64,000 nucleotides of DNA, from positions 1,240,001 to 1,304,000 of the forward strand of contig NC_014507.1 of the NCBI RefSeq assembly GCF_000147875.1, written 5' to 3'. The translations under genes and the position numbers were made by a program. The stretch is from Methanolacinia petrolearia DSM 11571 (lineage in GTDB: Archaea; Halobacteriota; Methanomicrobia; Methanomicrobiales; Methanomicrobiaceae). Positions 50,609-58,945 of this stretch are shown here, piece after piece. Every line of letters starts with the position of its first letter. The first letter of the stretch is position 1. Under the pieces are notes generated by a model that saw only the letters and a list, made by a program, of their open reading frames with translations, was not told the DNA's origin and did not search any database.

Positions 50609-51355
50609 TCAATAATCCCTTAAATAACCAATTTCTGATATAGCGATCAGGCCTTTCATCGAATTAATCTCGACCCCTCTTCCTGATTCCATGATCGCAG
50701 CAGCCGGGTTGGTTCCTCCCACCATTGCAATACCCATGTAATTAGGCGTTACAGGCACTCCAAGAAGAGAGGTGTTGGGGACTCCTACATCAAGGATCCC
50801 CGAAAAACCGGCCTCATTAAGATCGTCCAGAACTTCAAAGACACTTGGTTCGGCTTCCATATGGCATTCCCTGATATTTGCGGTGATTGTGCCGTTGCCG
50901 TTATGGATAACTTCCTGAACCGAGGTATTGCCATGCGAGATCATGACTGTTATCGGATCGATGGTAGTGTATTCATATCTTACCATTGCAGTAAATCTCC
51001 TTGGAGTCATCTTTCTCACTTCGACCAGACCTCCTCCGATGGGGTTGAGCGGAACGCCTTTTTTATAGAGAAGTGCATCAAGCGTAAGGCTGCAGATTGT
51101 TATTATGCCTGTATGACCTGCAGGGATTTTATAGTCCCCGAATTTGCATCCTTGTTCTGCAAACCTGACCCTGTCACTCAGGCATAGTCCGGCATGGAAC
51201 GCTTCGTTGTATATATCGATAGAATAATCAAGGTCTTCTGATTTAATAAGGGAAATATTGTAAATAACCTTCCCTGTATTCTCTGTGGGATTATATGTTA
51301 CCTTGATTGCATTTTCTTCGATCTGGTGATTTATAAATTTGAGTGGTCTGATCAT
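50609..51355 (-). CDS. NrpR2-type effector-domain protein without DNA-binding domain
   Basis: The 248-residue protein consists of a single NrpR regulatory (DUF128) domain: GHTGIITICSLTLDALLYKKGVPL, YEYTTIDPITVMISHGNTSV and NTSLLGVPVTPNYMGIAMVGG align with the second half of NrpR1. It has no helix-turn-helix, so it must act through NrpR1, as described for NrpRII of Methanosarcina, which senses 2-oxoglutarate and contacts the transcription machinery. It is convergent with the AT-rich orphan gene; the two nrpR genes lie within 2.4 kb of each other. Confidence 0.88.
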   Translation of the reverse strand: MIRPLKFINHQIEENAIKVTYNPTENTGKVIYNISLIKSEDLDYSIDIYNEAFHAGLCLSDRVRFAEQGCKFGDYKIPAGHTGIITICSLTLDALLYKKGVPLNPIGGGLVEVRKMTPRRFTAMVRYEYTTIDPITVMISHGNTSVQEVIHNGNGTITANIRECHMEAEPSVFEVLDDLNEAGFSGILDVGVPNTSLLGVPVTPNYMGIAMVGGTNPAAAIMESGRGVEINSMKGLIAISEIGYLRDY

Positions 51356-51573
51356 TGGTTGCCCTGCATTTCTATCTAAATATTAAAATTAAAGAAAAAA
51401 AACTTATGTATTTCAGCCGTGTTTTTTCCAGGTTTCAATTTAAATAAACGGGGGCATCTAAGTAAATTGCATACTTTTAACAATCATAATGTCAAAGACT
51501 GGTTTATAGCATCTTTTATATGGATAGATGCTGTATTGTGTTCTGTTGGCTGAGTTAAACAGAATGATGGATT

Positions 51574-52314
51574 GTGATTGATATGCTCAAAGAGATACGA
51601 AATGAAATGGATTATGCCGAAATATCAAAGAGACTGATTGATACCTTGGGTCTTCCCCAGTCTCCCGTGGCAGTTAAATTTGCAAAATCTCCTGAAGGAA
51701 TTCCCGAGGGAATACCTGAGATCGGTGAGTCGACAAGGCATTGTGGAATGGTCTCCATTGCAGCGAAAGAAGGAAAGATCTTCTATGCCACTGCTGAAAA
51801 GCACCAGTGCATGGGGGGTGCATGGGCGCTTGGTCTTAAGCCGCTCTCCCCATCTCTCCAGTCCGGAGAATTCTATTATAAACTTGGAAAATTCAATTCA
51901 TGGGCTGCATGCATGAGGACTATAAGCCAGATCCCACATATCGAGGCCCCAGGCGGAAGCGACAAGCCTGTGACCTATGCAACCGTATATGCGCCTCTCG
52001 AGAAAACCCCGTTCGATCCGAATGTCGTCTTAATTATCGCAAAACCGATCTCGATGCTGAAACTTGCCCAGGCATGTCTTTACAAAGGGGGCGGAAGATT
52101 GTTCTCCGAATTTGCGGGGATACAGTCCGTATGTGCCGATACTGGTGCCTACCCGTATATGACCGGCAAGGTGAATTTCTCGCTTGGATGTGATGGTTCC
52201 AGAAAATTCTCCGGGATCGATGACGAATACATGGTAATGGGTATTCCCGCGGAGATTCTCAAAGAAGTCGCTGATGCACTTCCTGTAGTTGTGGGAGCCC
52301 CCGGGTCCAAATAA
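51574..52314 (+). CDS. DUF169 family protein
   Basis: The 246-residue protein of the COG2043/DUF169 family contains PQSPVAVKFAKSPEGIP, KHQCMGGAWALGL and SVCADTGAYPYMTGKVNFSLGCDGSRKF. Conserved cysteines (HCGM, HQCMGG, ACMR, QACLY, SVCAD, LGCDGS) suggest a bound cofactor or metal. The family is common in anaerobes and has no proven function. The GTG at 51574 or the ATG at 51583 may be the start; the TATA-like cttttatatggatag lies near 51509. The stop is six bases before a small membrane protein gene, so the two form an operon. Confidence 0.8.
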   Translation: MIDMLKEIRNEMDYAEISKRLIDTLGLPQSPVAVKFAKSPEGIPEGIPEIGESTRHCGMVSIAAKEGKIFYATAEKHQCMGGAWALGLKPLSPSLQSGEFYYKLGKFNSWAACMRTISQIPHIEAPGGSDKPVTYATVYAPLEKTPFDPNVVLIIAKPISMLKLAQACLYKGGGRLFSEFAGIQSVCADTGAYPYMTGKVNFSLGCDGSRKFSGIDDEYMVMGIPAEILKEVADALPVVVGAPGSK

Positions 52315-52320
52315 TCAGGT

Positions 52321-52599
52321 ATGAAAAGGATTAAAGCATTTGCACTGACTGATCTGCTTGCCTTGATCTCTCTTGTAGTCATGGCGGGGACAGGCCTTGT
52401 CCTGTTTCGTTTCTGGCCTACAGGCAGCGGAGGTGCAGGGAAAAATCCTGATTATATTAATAGTTTTATAGGGCTGAATCACCAGCAGTGGGTTTTATTC
52501 CATGACTGGTCTGCCCTTGTTTTTATCATCCTTATGGTAATTCATCTGGCGATGCATTGCGGCTTTATGAAAGAGATGATTGGCAATTTAAGGAAGTAG
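52321..52599 (+). CDS. DUF4405-type small membrane protein
   Basis: The 92-residue protein has two membrane helices (about 8-30 and 64-82) and conserved His residues (NHQQWVLFHDWS and VIHLAMHCG). DUF4405 proteins resemble half of a di-haem cytochrome b; paired His on two helices could bind haem or take part in electron transfer. It follows the DUF169 gene by six bases, suggesting a shared function. Confidence 0.8.
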   Translation: MKRIKAFALTDLLALISLVVMAGTGLVLFRFWPTGSGGAGKNPDYINSFIGLNHQQWVLFHDWSALVFIILMVIHLAMHCGFMKEMIGNLRK

Positions 52600-52647
52600 T
52601 TTTTTTTTAATTTTTTTAACCGAAGTTTTGACATTTTGATTTTATTC

Positions 52648-52874
52648 AGGGAGGGGGATGATTCTCCCTCCCTATGACCCTCCCCCTCGTGGCGATAGGT
52701 CGCCGTCGGGATGGGCGAGCATCCCTCCGGCTCCTGTTTTTTGCAATTGGATTTAATTTTTATATTCCCGGCCGAGGCTACCCTGATGGGTAGCGTCCAG
52801 GCGGGGCTATCGTGATAGCGCAAAGCCCTGAGGTCAGGGCGTGTTCGCGAAGCGAACTTGTGCAAGGGTTGCCT
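52648..52874 (+). repeat. Modular palindromic intergenic repeat, copy D
   Basis: The shortest of the four copies. It has the AGGGAGGGGGAtgattCTCCCTCCCT hairpin, ggcgataggtcgccgtcgggatgggcgagcatccctccggctcc, a 28-base AT-rich spacer, cccggccgaggctaccctgatgggtagcgtccaggcggggctatc and the end variant gcgcaaagccctgaggtcagggcgtgttcgcgaagcgaacttgtgcaagggttgcct. It lies between the convergent DUF4405 and FrhB-like genes. The cgaagggcttcgcc...ggtcacc block of copies B and C is missing. The remaining 139 bases before the FrhB-like stop contain nothing recognisable. Confidence 0.85.
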
Positions 52875-53013
52875 CAAAAATAAAATAAATATTATTGTGA
52901 ATGGGATGACTTCCTCCTTCTCAATCGTACTAAGTCACAATCGGAATTGATGAGCATATCTCTGGTTTTTATTTAGTATTGTATTAAAAAAGATCAAAAA
53001 AGTCCAAAAAAAA

Positions 53014-54030
53014 TTATTTTCTCTTCGACTTCTTCTCTGCAAGTTTTTCAATCGGGGTAGATTCATATTCGTCGCTGAAGATCAGTTTTTCATTTCTTAC
53101 GGCTGAATCGACAAAACCCATGCCCTCTTTGTTTCTGATGATTAATGTCGTGAGTCCTTCTTCGCTGCCGACAGAGCCTGCCGAGATATCGGAATCGACG
53201 GCTGTGAAGTCTGTACAGTGGAAGCATCCCGGCCTTATGCATTCTTCAAGTTCTTTTAATGAAATTACCTGGACGGAACCATCGTTCATCTTGATCTCAA
53301 GTCTTCCTTTTACATCGAAGCTTTTGATATTCCACGGTTCGATATCGAGTTCCGATTTCAGTTTCCCTTCGATCAGTTTTCCGTAATCAAAGGTCTCGGT
53401 GCAGAAGAGTCCTATTATCAGCCTGATTGAACTGCCGAAGGGTTTTACGAGATCGTTGTCGCTCTCCTTCATCTTTCTGAGCGCCTGTACTGCACATGGA
53501 GTGCCGACTACAGCGATCCTGCTTAGTTTTTTCTTTATAACCGCTTCTTTGAGAGATGCAAGCGTTGGAACCCACCAGTTGTAACGGCTTCCGGCAGATG
53601 CGGTTATGGCCTCGTCCGACGTGATCAAAACCGAGAATGGTTCGTGTGTCCACCGGTCTTCAGAGACTGTTATCACTCCGTCGATAAGTCCGCTTTCAAA
53701 GGCGTTTGAGAGCAATGCAGTTACTGCACCTCCGCTCTGTCTTCCCGGGACTTCAAATGCAGATTTTGCAGAACCGATGCTGATGTATTCACCGAGCATC
53801 TTTTTGTCCGATGCAGCATCTCCTGTATGGGGGCAGACCGCATAGCAAGCGCCGCATTTTACGTGGTCTGTCAGGTCCTTGCAGTAGCCGGTGTTCACAG
53901 GTGCTTCGGAGTTGTCTCCTTTTTTAAATATGATTGCGTTTGCAGGACAGACGGCTACGCATGCGCCGCAGCCAGAGCAGATCCCCTTGTCCCAGACCTC
54001 TCTCTTCAAATCTTCGTAATTTATTCCCAT
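53014..54030 (-). CDS. F420 dehydrogenase beta-type subunit of glutamate synthase operon
   Basis: The 338-residue member of the FrhB/FpoF family has two four-iron-four-sulfur motifs (CSGCGACVAVCPAN and CGACYAVCPHTG), the FrhB N-terminal domain (GRQSGGAVTALLSNAFE) and VGTPCAVQALRKM of the FAD/F420 domain. It is the last gene of the operon encoding the three glutamate synthase modules, six bases after the GXGXG subunit. Family members oxidise reduced coenzyme F420. The context implies that this glutamate synthase takes electrons from F420H2 rather than from NADPH or ferredoxin. Confidence 0.9.
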   Translation of the reverse strand: MGINYEDLKREVWDKGICSGCGACVAVCPANAIIFKKGDNSEAPVNTGYCKDLTDHVKCGACYAVCPHTGDAASDKKMLGEYISIGSAKSAFEVPGRQSGGAVTALLSNAFESGLIDGVITVSEDRWTHEPFSVLITSDEAITASAGSRYNWWVPTLASLKEAVIKKKLSRIAVVGTPCAVQALRKMKESDNDLVKPFGSSIRLIIGLFCTETFDYGKLIEGKLKSELDIEPWNIKSFDVKGRLEIKMNDGSVQVISLKELEECIRPGCFHCTDFTAVDSDISAGSVGSEEGLTTLIIRNKEGMGFVDSAVRNEKLIFSDEYESTPIEKLAEKKSKRK

Positions 54031-54036
54031 AATGAA

Positions 54037-54786
54037 TCACTCCCAGCAGTATTTTCCTGCAAACGGTCTTGCGCTTGCCGGCACAATCTTTGTGTAAACG
54101 GATTCGGAAAGCTCTATGTAATCGTAATCGAACAGCCTGCAGTATTCTTTAAGATACTTTTCAAGATCCTTGCGGTCGTCTTCGGTAAGCTGCTCCTTCT
54201 TTGCACCGATTCCGAGGAGTTTTTCATCGATGTCTCCGCGGATGATTATCTTTCCGCCGTGTATGCCGCTTCCGATCCCTTTTCCTTTCACGGGTGCCTC
54301 TCTGTTGATGCCGAGGATTATCAGGAGCCCTCCGGCCATGTATTCACCAGAAAAAGATCCTGCTTTTCCTCCTACAACAAGGACTGGGCGCTTCTCGCTG
54401 TACTCCTTCATGTGGATTCCGCCCCTGTACCCGATATCGCATTTTACGAATACCTCTCCTCCACGCATACTGTGTGCAGTGGCATCTCCCGCACTTCCGT
54501 GAATGACGATTTTGCCTGAGTCCATGGTGTTTCCGGGGGCATGGTCGCAGTTTCCGTGAACTATAATAGTCGGGCCGCACATGAACATGCCGAGATCTCC
54601 CCCGGGAACGCCGTTGACCGTAATCTCGACGTCACCACCCCTGATTCCGTTTCCGATAAATCTCTGGCCGCAGATATTGTTCAGGATGATCTTCTTTTTT
54701 CCTTCTGCGATGAGTTCCCTGATCCTGATATTCAGCGGAGTATAATGTAGATTCTTTGCATCGATAGTTACTGGTTCCATGTTCAT
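54037..54786 (-). CDS. Glutamate synthase GXGXG-domain subunit
   Basis: The 249-residue protein corresponds to the C-terminal beta-helix domain of GltB. The repeated motif G-X-X-G-X-X-X-G appears as GNGIRGGDVEITVNG, MRGGEVFVKCDIGYRGG and GIGSGIHGGKIIIRGD. In bacterial glutamate synthase this domain is structural and shapes the ammonia tunnel; in archaea it is a separate subunit. Its start overlaps the FMN subunit stop by four bases. Confidence 0.93.
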   Translation of the reverse strand: MNMEPVTIDAKNLHYTPLNIRIRELIAEGKKKIILNNICGQRFIGNGIRGGDVEITVNGVPGGDLGMFMCGPTIIVHGNCDHAPGNTMDSGKIVIHGSAGDATAHSMRGGEVFVKCDIGYRGGIHMKEYSEKRPVLVVGGKAGSFSGEYMAGGLLIILGINREAPVKGKGIGSGIHGGKIIIRGDIDEKLLGIGAKKEQLTEDDRKDLEKYLKEYCRLFDYDYIELSESVYTKIVPASARPFAGKYCWE

Positions 54787-56294
54787 GCTCCTATTGGCTT
54801 AATATCAAGGACATTCAGCATCTCTTCGTCGAGCATGTAGCCCCGGAGCCTGTCGCGGTTTCCTCTCAGGCTTTCAAGCGAGTTGATTCCTGCGGCACCC
54901 ATAAGTTCCGCGAGTTCGAGAGTCCATCCTTTGATGAGGTTTGCGACATTCTTTGATGCTTCGTCCGGATTTATCCGGCTGACGAGTTCGGGTTTCTGCG
55001 TGGCGATACCCCACGGACAGAGTCCCCTGTAGCATGATCCGCAGACCCTGCAGCCCATTGCGATAAGTGCCGCCGTTCCTATGTAAACCGCATCGGCACC
55101 AAGTGCGATGGCTTTCGTGAGATCGGCACTGTCCCTGATCCCTCCGCTTGCTACCAGCGAGACTTCGTTTCGTATGCCCTGCTGCCTTAGTTTGTCATCT
55201 ACCGCGGCTATGGCGGCCTCAATCGGTATTCCCACATGGTCGCGGAATACTCTCGGTGCAGCGCCCGTTCCTCCCCTGAATCCGTCGACTACTACTACAT
55301 CTGCAGAAGACCGTGCGATTCCTGCAGCGATCGCGGCAACATTATGGACCGCGGCAATCTTAACGAAGACTGGTTTCTTCCACTCTGTTGCCTCTTTCAG
55401 GCTCCTTACGAGTTGTGCGAGGTCTTCGATACTGTAGATGTCATGGTGAGGTGCGGGACTTATGGCATCACTGTGGAGCGGAACCATTCTGGTTTTCGAG
55501 ACTTCCTCTTCGACTTTCTCACCCGGCAGGTGTCCGCCGATACCTGGTTTTGCTCCTTGGCCGATTTTAATTTCTATTGCCGCTCCTCTTTCGAGATAAT
55601 TGATATCGACACCGAACCTTCCCGATGCAACCTGGACGATCATGTGATCCTGGTAAGGGTAGAGTTTCTTGTGAAGTCCTCCTTCTCCTGTTCCCATGAA
55701 TGTGCCCATTTCCGATACGGCCTTTGCCATTGAAAGCTGTGCATTAAGTGATATTGCGCCGTAGCTCATGTGACCTATCATGATGGGAGTCTCAAGTTTA
55801 AGATTGGGGGAAAGTTTTGTTTTTAGATCACATTCTCCCGACTTTGTTTTTTCCAGGGCGATCTGCCGTGGTTTCTTTCCGATGTACGTCCTGAGTTCCA
55901 TCGGCTCTCTTAGCGGGTCTATGCTGGGGTTTGTAACCTGGCAGGCATCAAGGACTATCCGGTTGAAGATGATGGGATAATCCTGTGCATTACCCATTCC
56001 CGAGAGTATAATCTGGCCGGAGTTCGCCTGTTTGTATATAGCCTCCCTGGCATCCCTTGTCCACAGGGGGTGGCTCCTGTAATCATTCGGTTTTTCGATA
56101 AGCGTTATTGCATCCCTCGGGCACATGGCGATGCACCTGTGGCAGGCTGTGCATTTGCGGGAATCGGCGACGATCTTCTGTCCTTCGCGCCTGAAAACCC
56201 CGTATGAACAGTTGTCTATGCATCGTTCGCATAGCATGCACTCGTCTTGATCTATTTTGATCTTGTATTTTGGCGGTGTGGCTCCTGTGGTCAT
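54783..56294 (-). CDS. Glutamate synthase FMN-domain subunit with N-terminal ferredoxin
   Basis: The 503-residue protein has two N-terminal ferredoxin motifs ([14 protein letters not shown] and [14 protein letters not shown], residues 18-60), then the FMN-binding synthase domain: [64 protein letters not shown] and [12 protein letters not shown]. The cysteine cluster [16 protein letters not shown] supplies the 3Fe-4S centre. It makes glutamate from 2-oxoglutarate and ammonia delivered by the amidotransferase subunit. The start overlaps the preceding gene by four bases. Confidence 0.96.
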   Translation of the reverse strand: MTTGATPPKYKIKIDQDECMLCERCIDNCSYGVFRREGQKIVADSRKCTACHRCIAMCPRDAITLIEKPNDYRSHPLWTRDAREAIYKQANSGQIILSGMGNAQDYPIIFNRIVLDACQVTNPSIDPLREPMELRTYIGKKPRQIALEKTKSGECDLKTKLSPNLKLETPIMIGHMSYGAISLNAQLSMAKAVSEMGTFMGTGEGGLHKKLYPYQDHMIVQVASGRFGVDINYLERGAAIEIKIGQGAKPGIGGHLPGEKVEEEVSKTRMVPLHSDAISPAPHHDIYSIEDLAQLVRSLKEATEWKKPVFVKIAAVHNVAAIAAGIARSSADVVVVDGFRGGTGAAPRVFRDHVGIPIEAAIAAVDDKLRQQGIRNEVSLVASGGIRDSADLTKAIALGADAVYIGTAALIAMGCRVCGSCYRGLCPWGIATQKPELVSRINPDEASKNVANLIKGWTLELAELMGAAGINSLESLRGNRDRLRGYMLDEEMLNVLDIKPIGA

Positions 56295-57343
56295 CTGCGA
56301 AGCCTCCCTATAACTGGTTCTCCTGCGTCCGGCATCCAGATATTTTCAAGATTTGGCTCCATAACCCTGATAGCAGCTTCTTCGCTTGAGATATAGAGGC
56401 GATCTTCTGCTTCTGCGGCCACCATGGGCCTGAGTTTAATCCGGTCTGTGAATCCCGCGATGTAATCAGGCCTGGCGACGACAATTGCAAACGGACCGTT
56501 CATCATCGCAGGACCGTATGCCATTCTCATTGCGGTATAGAGGTTCCTGTCTTTCTCGGGCATTTCGTCGATTTCGTCCCAGAAAGGGGGTGCGAGAGCT
56601 TTAACCATCATCTCCGGTGGGAGTTCATGTCTTCGTCCCAGAAGATCTGCAAGATATGCGACTACTTCGGTATCGGTAAGCATCGTGCATTTGTAGCCGA
56701 AGCTCTCCAGGTATCTCTTGTTTGTTCCGTAAGATGTGATCTCTCCGTTGTGTATAACGCTCCAGTCCAGTAGGTTGAACGGATGCGCACCACCCCACCA
56801 TCCGGATGTGTTGGTCGGGTAGCGGTTGTGTGCAAGCCAGAGATATCCCTCATAATCCTGGATCCTGTAGAAGTCAGCGACCTCTTCCGGCCATCCTGAG
56901 GCTTTGAACACACCTATGTTTTTACCGGAAGAGTAGACAAGAGCCCCGTTTATCATGGTATTTATCTTTATTATGAGGCTGATGATAATGTCTTCTTCCT
57001 GTGATTCACTGTTGGCAAAGAGTGAAGTGTCTGGTTTGAAAAAGTATCTCCAGGGAATATGTTTTTTCAGCATCCTGCCACTGCTGTATGTCGGAATTTC
57101 TTCTGAGTGTTCTATTTTTCCCCATTTTTCCAGGAGTTCCTCTACCGCAACTTTGGGTTCGACAAGGTTGTCATAGAATACGTGAAGTGCATAGTAGTCT
57201 GCAAAATCGGGATATGCTCCGTAGACAGCATAGCCTGCTCCTTCTCCGCTCCCCCTTTCATCCATTAATGATAATGCCTTTTTTATCGCCTCTCCGTCCA
57301 TGCTGTTTCCGAGACGATCGATGACACTGATTATTCCACACAT
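56291..57343 (-). CDS. Glutamate synthase class II amidotransferase subunit
   Basis: The protein has 350 residues from the Met at 57343, so that cleavage of Met exposes the catalytic Cys ([12 protein letters not shown]); an in-frame extension to 57361 would bury it. The domain has the Ntn-hydrolase fold with [35 protein letters not shown] and TDTEVVAYL. It releases ammonia from glutamine for the FMN subunit. It is the first gene of the four-gene minus-strand operon, each joined by 4-base overlaps or a 6-base gap. Confidence 0.94.
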   Translation of the reverse strand: MCGIISVIDRLGNSMDGEAIKKALSLMDERGSGEGAGYAVYGAYPDFADYYALHVFYDNLVEPKVAVEELLEKWGKIEHSEEIPTYSSGRMLKKHIPWRYFFKPDTSLFANSESQEEDIIISLIIKINTMINGALVYSSGKNIGVFKASGWPEEVADFYRIQDYEGYLWLAHNRYPTNTSGWWGGAHPFNLLDWSVIHNGEITSYGTNKRYLESFGYKCTMLTDTEVVAYLADLLGRRHELPPEMMVKALAPPFWDEIDEMPEKDRNLYTAMRMAYGPAMMNGPFAIVVARPDYIAGFTDRIKLRPMVAAEAEDRLYISSEEAAIRVMEPNLENIWMPDAGEPVIGRLRR

Positions 57344-57410
57344 GATGACCACTAAAACCAAATCGGATTATATGGGTAATATCCAATATCCCGTATTAAC
57401 TAAGATTGAC

Positions 57411-57449
57411 TAAATATATATAGTAATATGTAGAAGGAAAATTCCATCC
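57411..57449 (-). promoter_or_regulatory. Probable promoter of the glutamate synthase operon
   Basis: On the minus strand a TATA box (ctatatatattta, 57411-57423) lies about 70 bases before the start codon. Twelve bases further upstream is GGAT-ggaatt-TTCC (57436-57449), one mismatch from the NrpR consensus GGAA-N6-TTCC. Unlike the glnA and amt operators it lies upstream of the TATA box. It is weaker evidence than the others. Confidence 0.35.
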
Positions 57450-57705
57450 TACATGTTCTCACTACTAAGAGTATGAATTGCAAAAACTTTATTGTATCTA
57501 TATGTGATCATGCTCGGTCTGTATGAAAATCTATAGTTTTTCTTTAAGAAGGGAATTATCAAACGATAAACACGATGCTTGATCATTTCCTTCGGGTCCC
57601 ATAAATCACAAAAACTAATTCGATAATTCTTACATCACTTATCCAAAAAACAAGGGAATGAATGGGGGAGGTCCAAATGAAAAATTTGTATAGGTAATAA
57701 TTTTC
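57450..57705. other. AT-rich spacer left of the IS element
   Basis: No gene is supported. A very short frame with a strong GGGGGAGGT ribosome binding site (57664-57672) and ATG at 57677 encodes only six residues. On the minus strand, the sequence next to the IS is open for 42 codons and is in frame with sequence on the other side of the element. Confidence 0.35.
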
Positions 57706-57711
57706 AAATTC
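57706..57711. repeat. Target-site duplication, left copy
   Basis: AAATTC at 57706-57711 is repeated as AAATTC at 58693-58698, directly outside both terminal inverted repeats of the IS element. A preserved duplication indicates a fairly recent insertion. Confidence 0.75.
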
Positions 57712-58692
57712 GGGCTCTGTAGAAAACCTCTCTCTTTTTTTAGAGAGTCATATTGTGGATTAGCATTCTGATTTTGATCTCTTTTATCTGGTTGAAATAT
57801 TTCCTCGATCTGACATTCTCTTTGTATTTCCTTTTAATTACTGAAAATACAGTCTCCACCATATTTCTCTGCCCGTATTTTTCCTGATTGAAATTCTCAA
57901 TCATTTCCTTCCTGTACTTTCCAGAGTAGATATTTCCATTCCATTTCCTAACAGGAATTATTGATTCAGCTCCAATAACATCTCTGATATATTGATGAAT
58001 CTTTTCAGAATCATATCCTTTATCCATCGTGAAGCAATCAGTTTTTGTTATTCTGCTGACTTGGTTAATGAGAGATTTTGCATGTTGAGAGTCATGTACC
58101 GGTACCTTCGAAAATTTCCATCCCATAATAATTAATTTATCAGAATCAACAGCAATTGAAGCCTTAATAAAACTTTTACGAGTTTTATTGATTCTTTTTG
58201 AATAGTAATAACTTGCATATGAACTGGTAAATCCAGTAGAATCTATCGATGTAATCCTGATTTGATTACCCTTCTGGTGTAATCTTCTAATCACATTTTT
58301 TAGGATTATACGAAATGTGAGTGAAGGAATTCTTGAAAGAAATTTTTGAAGAGTTGTATAATGAGGTATTTGTTCTAATTGAAGAATATCGGTAATCGTT
58401 GTTAAATTAGGGAGTAATTCTATAAAATCTCGATAATCTTTACCTATCTTTTCTTTTAATATGATTAATGTTAGAAGTTGGTGCTGAGTATATTTCTTTT
58501 TTGAAAACTTAGAGGATCGAAGGGGTACATGTGAATTATCTATTACTTCAAGGGATGTTTTCACAAAGTTGATGTACCAGTTTTCAGACATTATTTAAGG
58601 AACTCCTTTTCTATTTGTGGTTAAATAAAATTGGAGTTCCTGTACGATCGATCTTTCGGTCGCTATTTTCTTAGAGGATTTCTACAAGGCCC
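57712..58692 (-). mobile_element. IS5-like insertion sequence, 981 bp
   Basis: The ends form inverted repeats: left GGGCTCTGTAGAAAACCTCT (57712-57731) and right, read inward, GGGCCTTGTAGAAATCCTCT, with 17 of 20 matches. A 6-base direct repeat AAATTC flanks the element. One transposase gene fills the interior on the minus strand, and a hairpin (CTCTCTC/ AGAGAG with T run, 57728-57747) lies over its stop codon. The element has lower GC than the neighbouring genes. It separates the glutamate synthase operon from amt1. Confidence 0.88.
57740..58591 (-). CDS. DDE transposase of the IS element
   Basis: The 283-residue transposase has a DDE triad visible as SIDSTGF (Asp near 117), MDKGYDS (Asp near 195) and NMVETVFSVIKRKYK (Glu near 250). 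This spacing and the Y-(2)-R-(3)-E-like ending fit the IS5/IS4 superfamily. The N-terminal 90 residues are helical and probably bind the ends. The gene appears intact, so the element may be mobile. Codon use is AT-biased relative to the host genes. Confidence 0.92.
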   Translation of the reverse strand: MSENWYINFVKTSLEVIDNSHVPLRSSKFSKKKYTQHQLLTLIILKEKIGKDYRDFIELLPNLTTITDILQLEQIPHYTTLQKFLSRIPSLTFRIILKNVIRRLHQKGNQIRITSIDSTGFTSSYASYYYSKRINKTRKSFIKASIAVDSDKLIIMGWKFSKVPVHDSQHAKSLINQVSRITKTDCFTMDKGYDSEKIHQYIRDVIGAESIIPVRKWNGNIYSGKYRKEMIENFNQEKYGQRNMVETVFSVIKRKYKENVRSRKYFNQIKEIKIRMLIHNMTL

Positions 58693-58698
58693 AAATTC
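58693..58698. repeat. Target-site duplication, right copy
   Basis: AAATTC matches the left copy at 57706-57711, directly outside the right inverted repeat of the IS element. Confidence 0.75.
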
Positions 58699-58895
58699 GA
58701 TATCTTCTAAATTCATTATTTCTGTAATCATGCCACTGCCAGACAATTCAGGATGGTTTGTGTCGGGATTTCCAAAATTTACTAGAAATACAAATCGTAA
58801 TTTAAATAGAATGTTTAGGATCTGTAGGCTGTTGTAGGATTTTTATCAACTTGCTGTATATAGATTATATAATCTATTTTTCTCCAATAAGAAAT
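58699..58895. other. AT-rich spacer right of the IS element
   Basis: No plus-strand gene is supported. On the minus strand the peptide string VNFGNPDTNHPELSGSGMI is open from about 58848 into the IS element and may be the remnant of an interrupted small gene. The string tatatagattatataatcta (58858-58877) is an AT palindrome just upstream of the amt1 promoter. Confidence 0.35.
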
Positions 58896-58922
58896 ATTTA
58901 TATATGGTGGAAGGCCACTTCC
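58896..58922 (+). promoter_or_regulatory. amt1 promoter with NrpR operator
   Basis: The TATA box atttatatat (58896-58905) is followed three bases later by a perfect GGAA-ggccac-TTCC palindrome (58909-58922), the published NrpR operator form. Expected transcription start is around 58925, leaving a leader of nearly 100 bases before the ATG at 59022. Confidence 0.8.
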
Positions 58923-58945
58923 TTCTGTCAAATCATGATAAAAGC

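Noticed and set aside
57677-57697. Mini-frame MKNLYR with strong ribosome binding site left of the IS
   Set aside because: Only six codons. A leader peptide is possible, but no gene follows in that direction before the IS.
58631-58837. 68-codon frame across the right end of the IS
   Set aside because: It starts inside the element, crosses the inverted repeat and target duplication, and has no family likeness.
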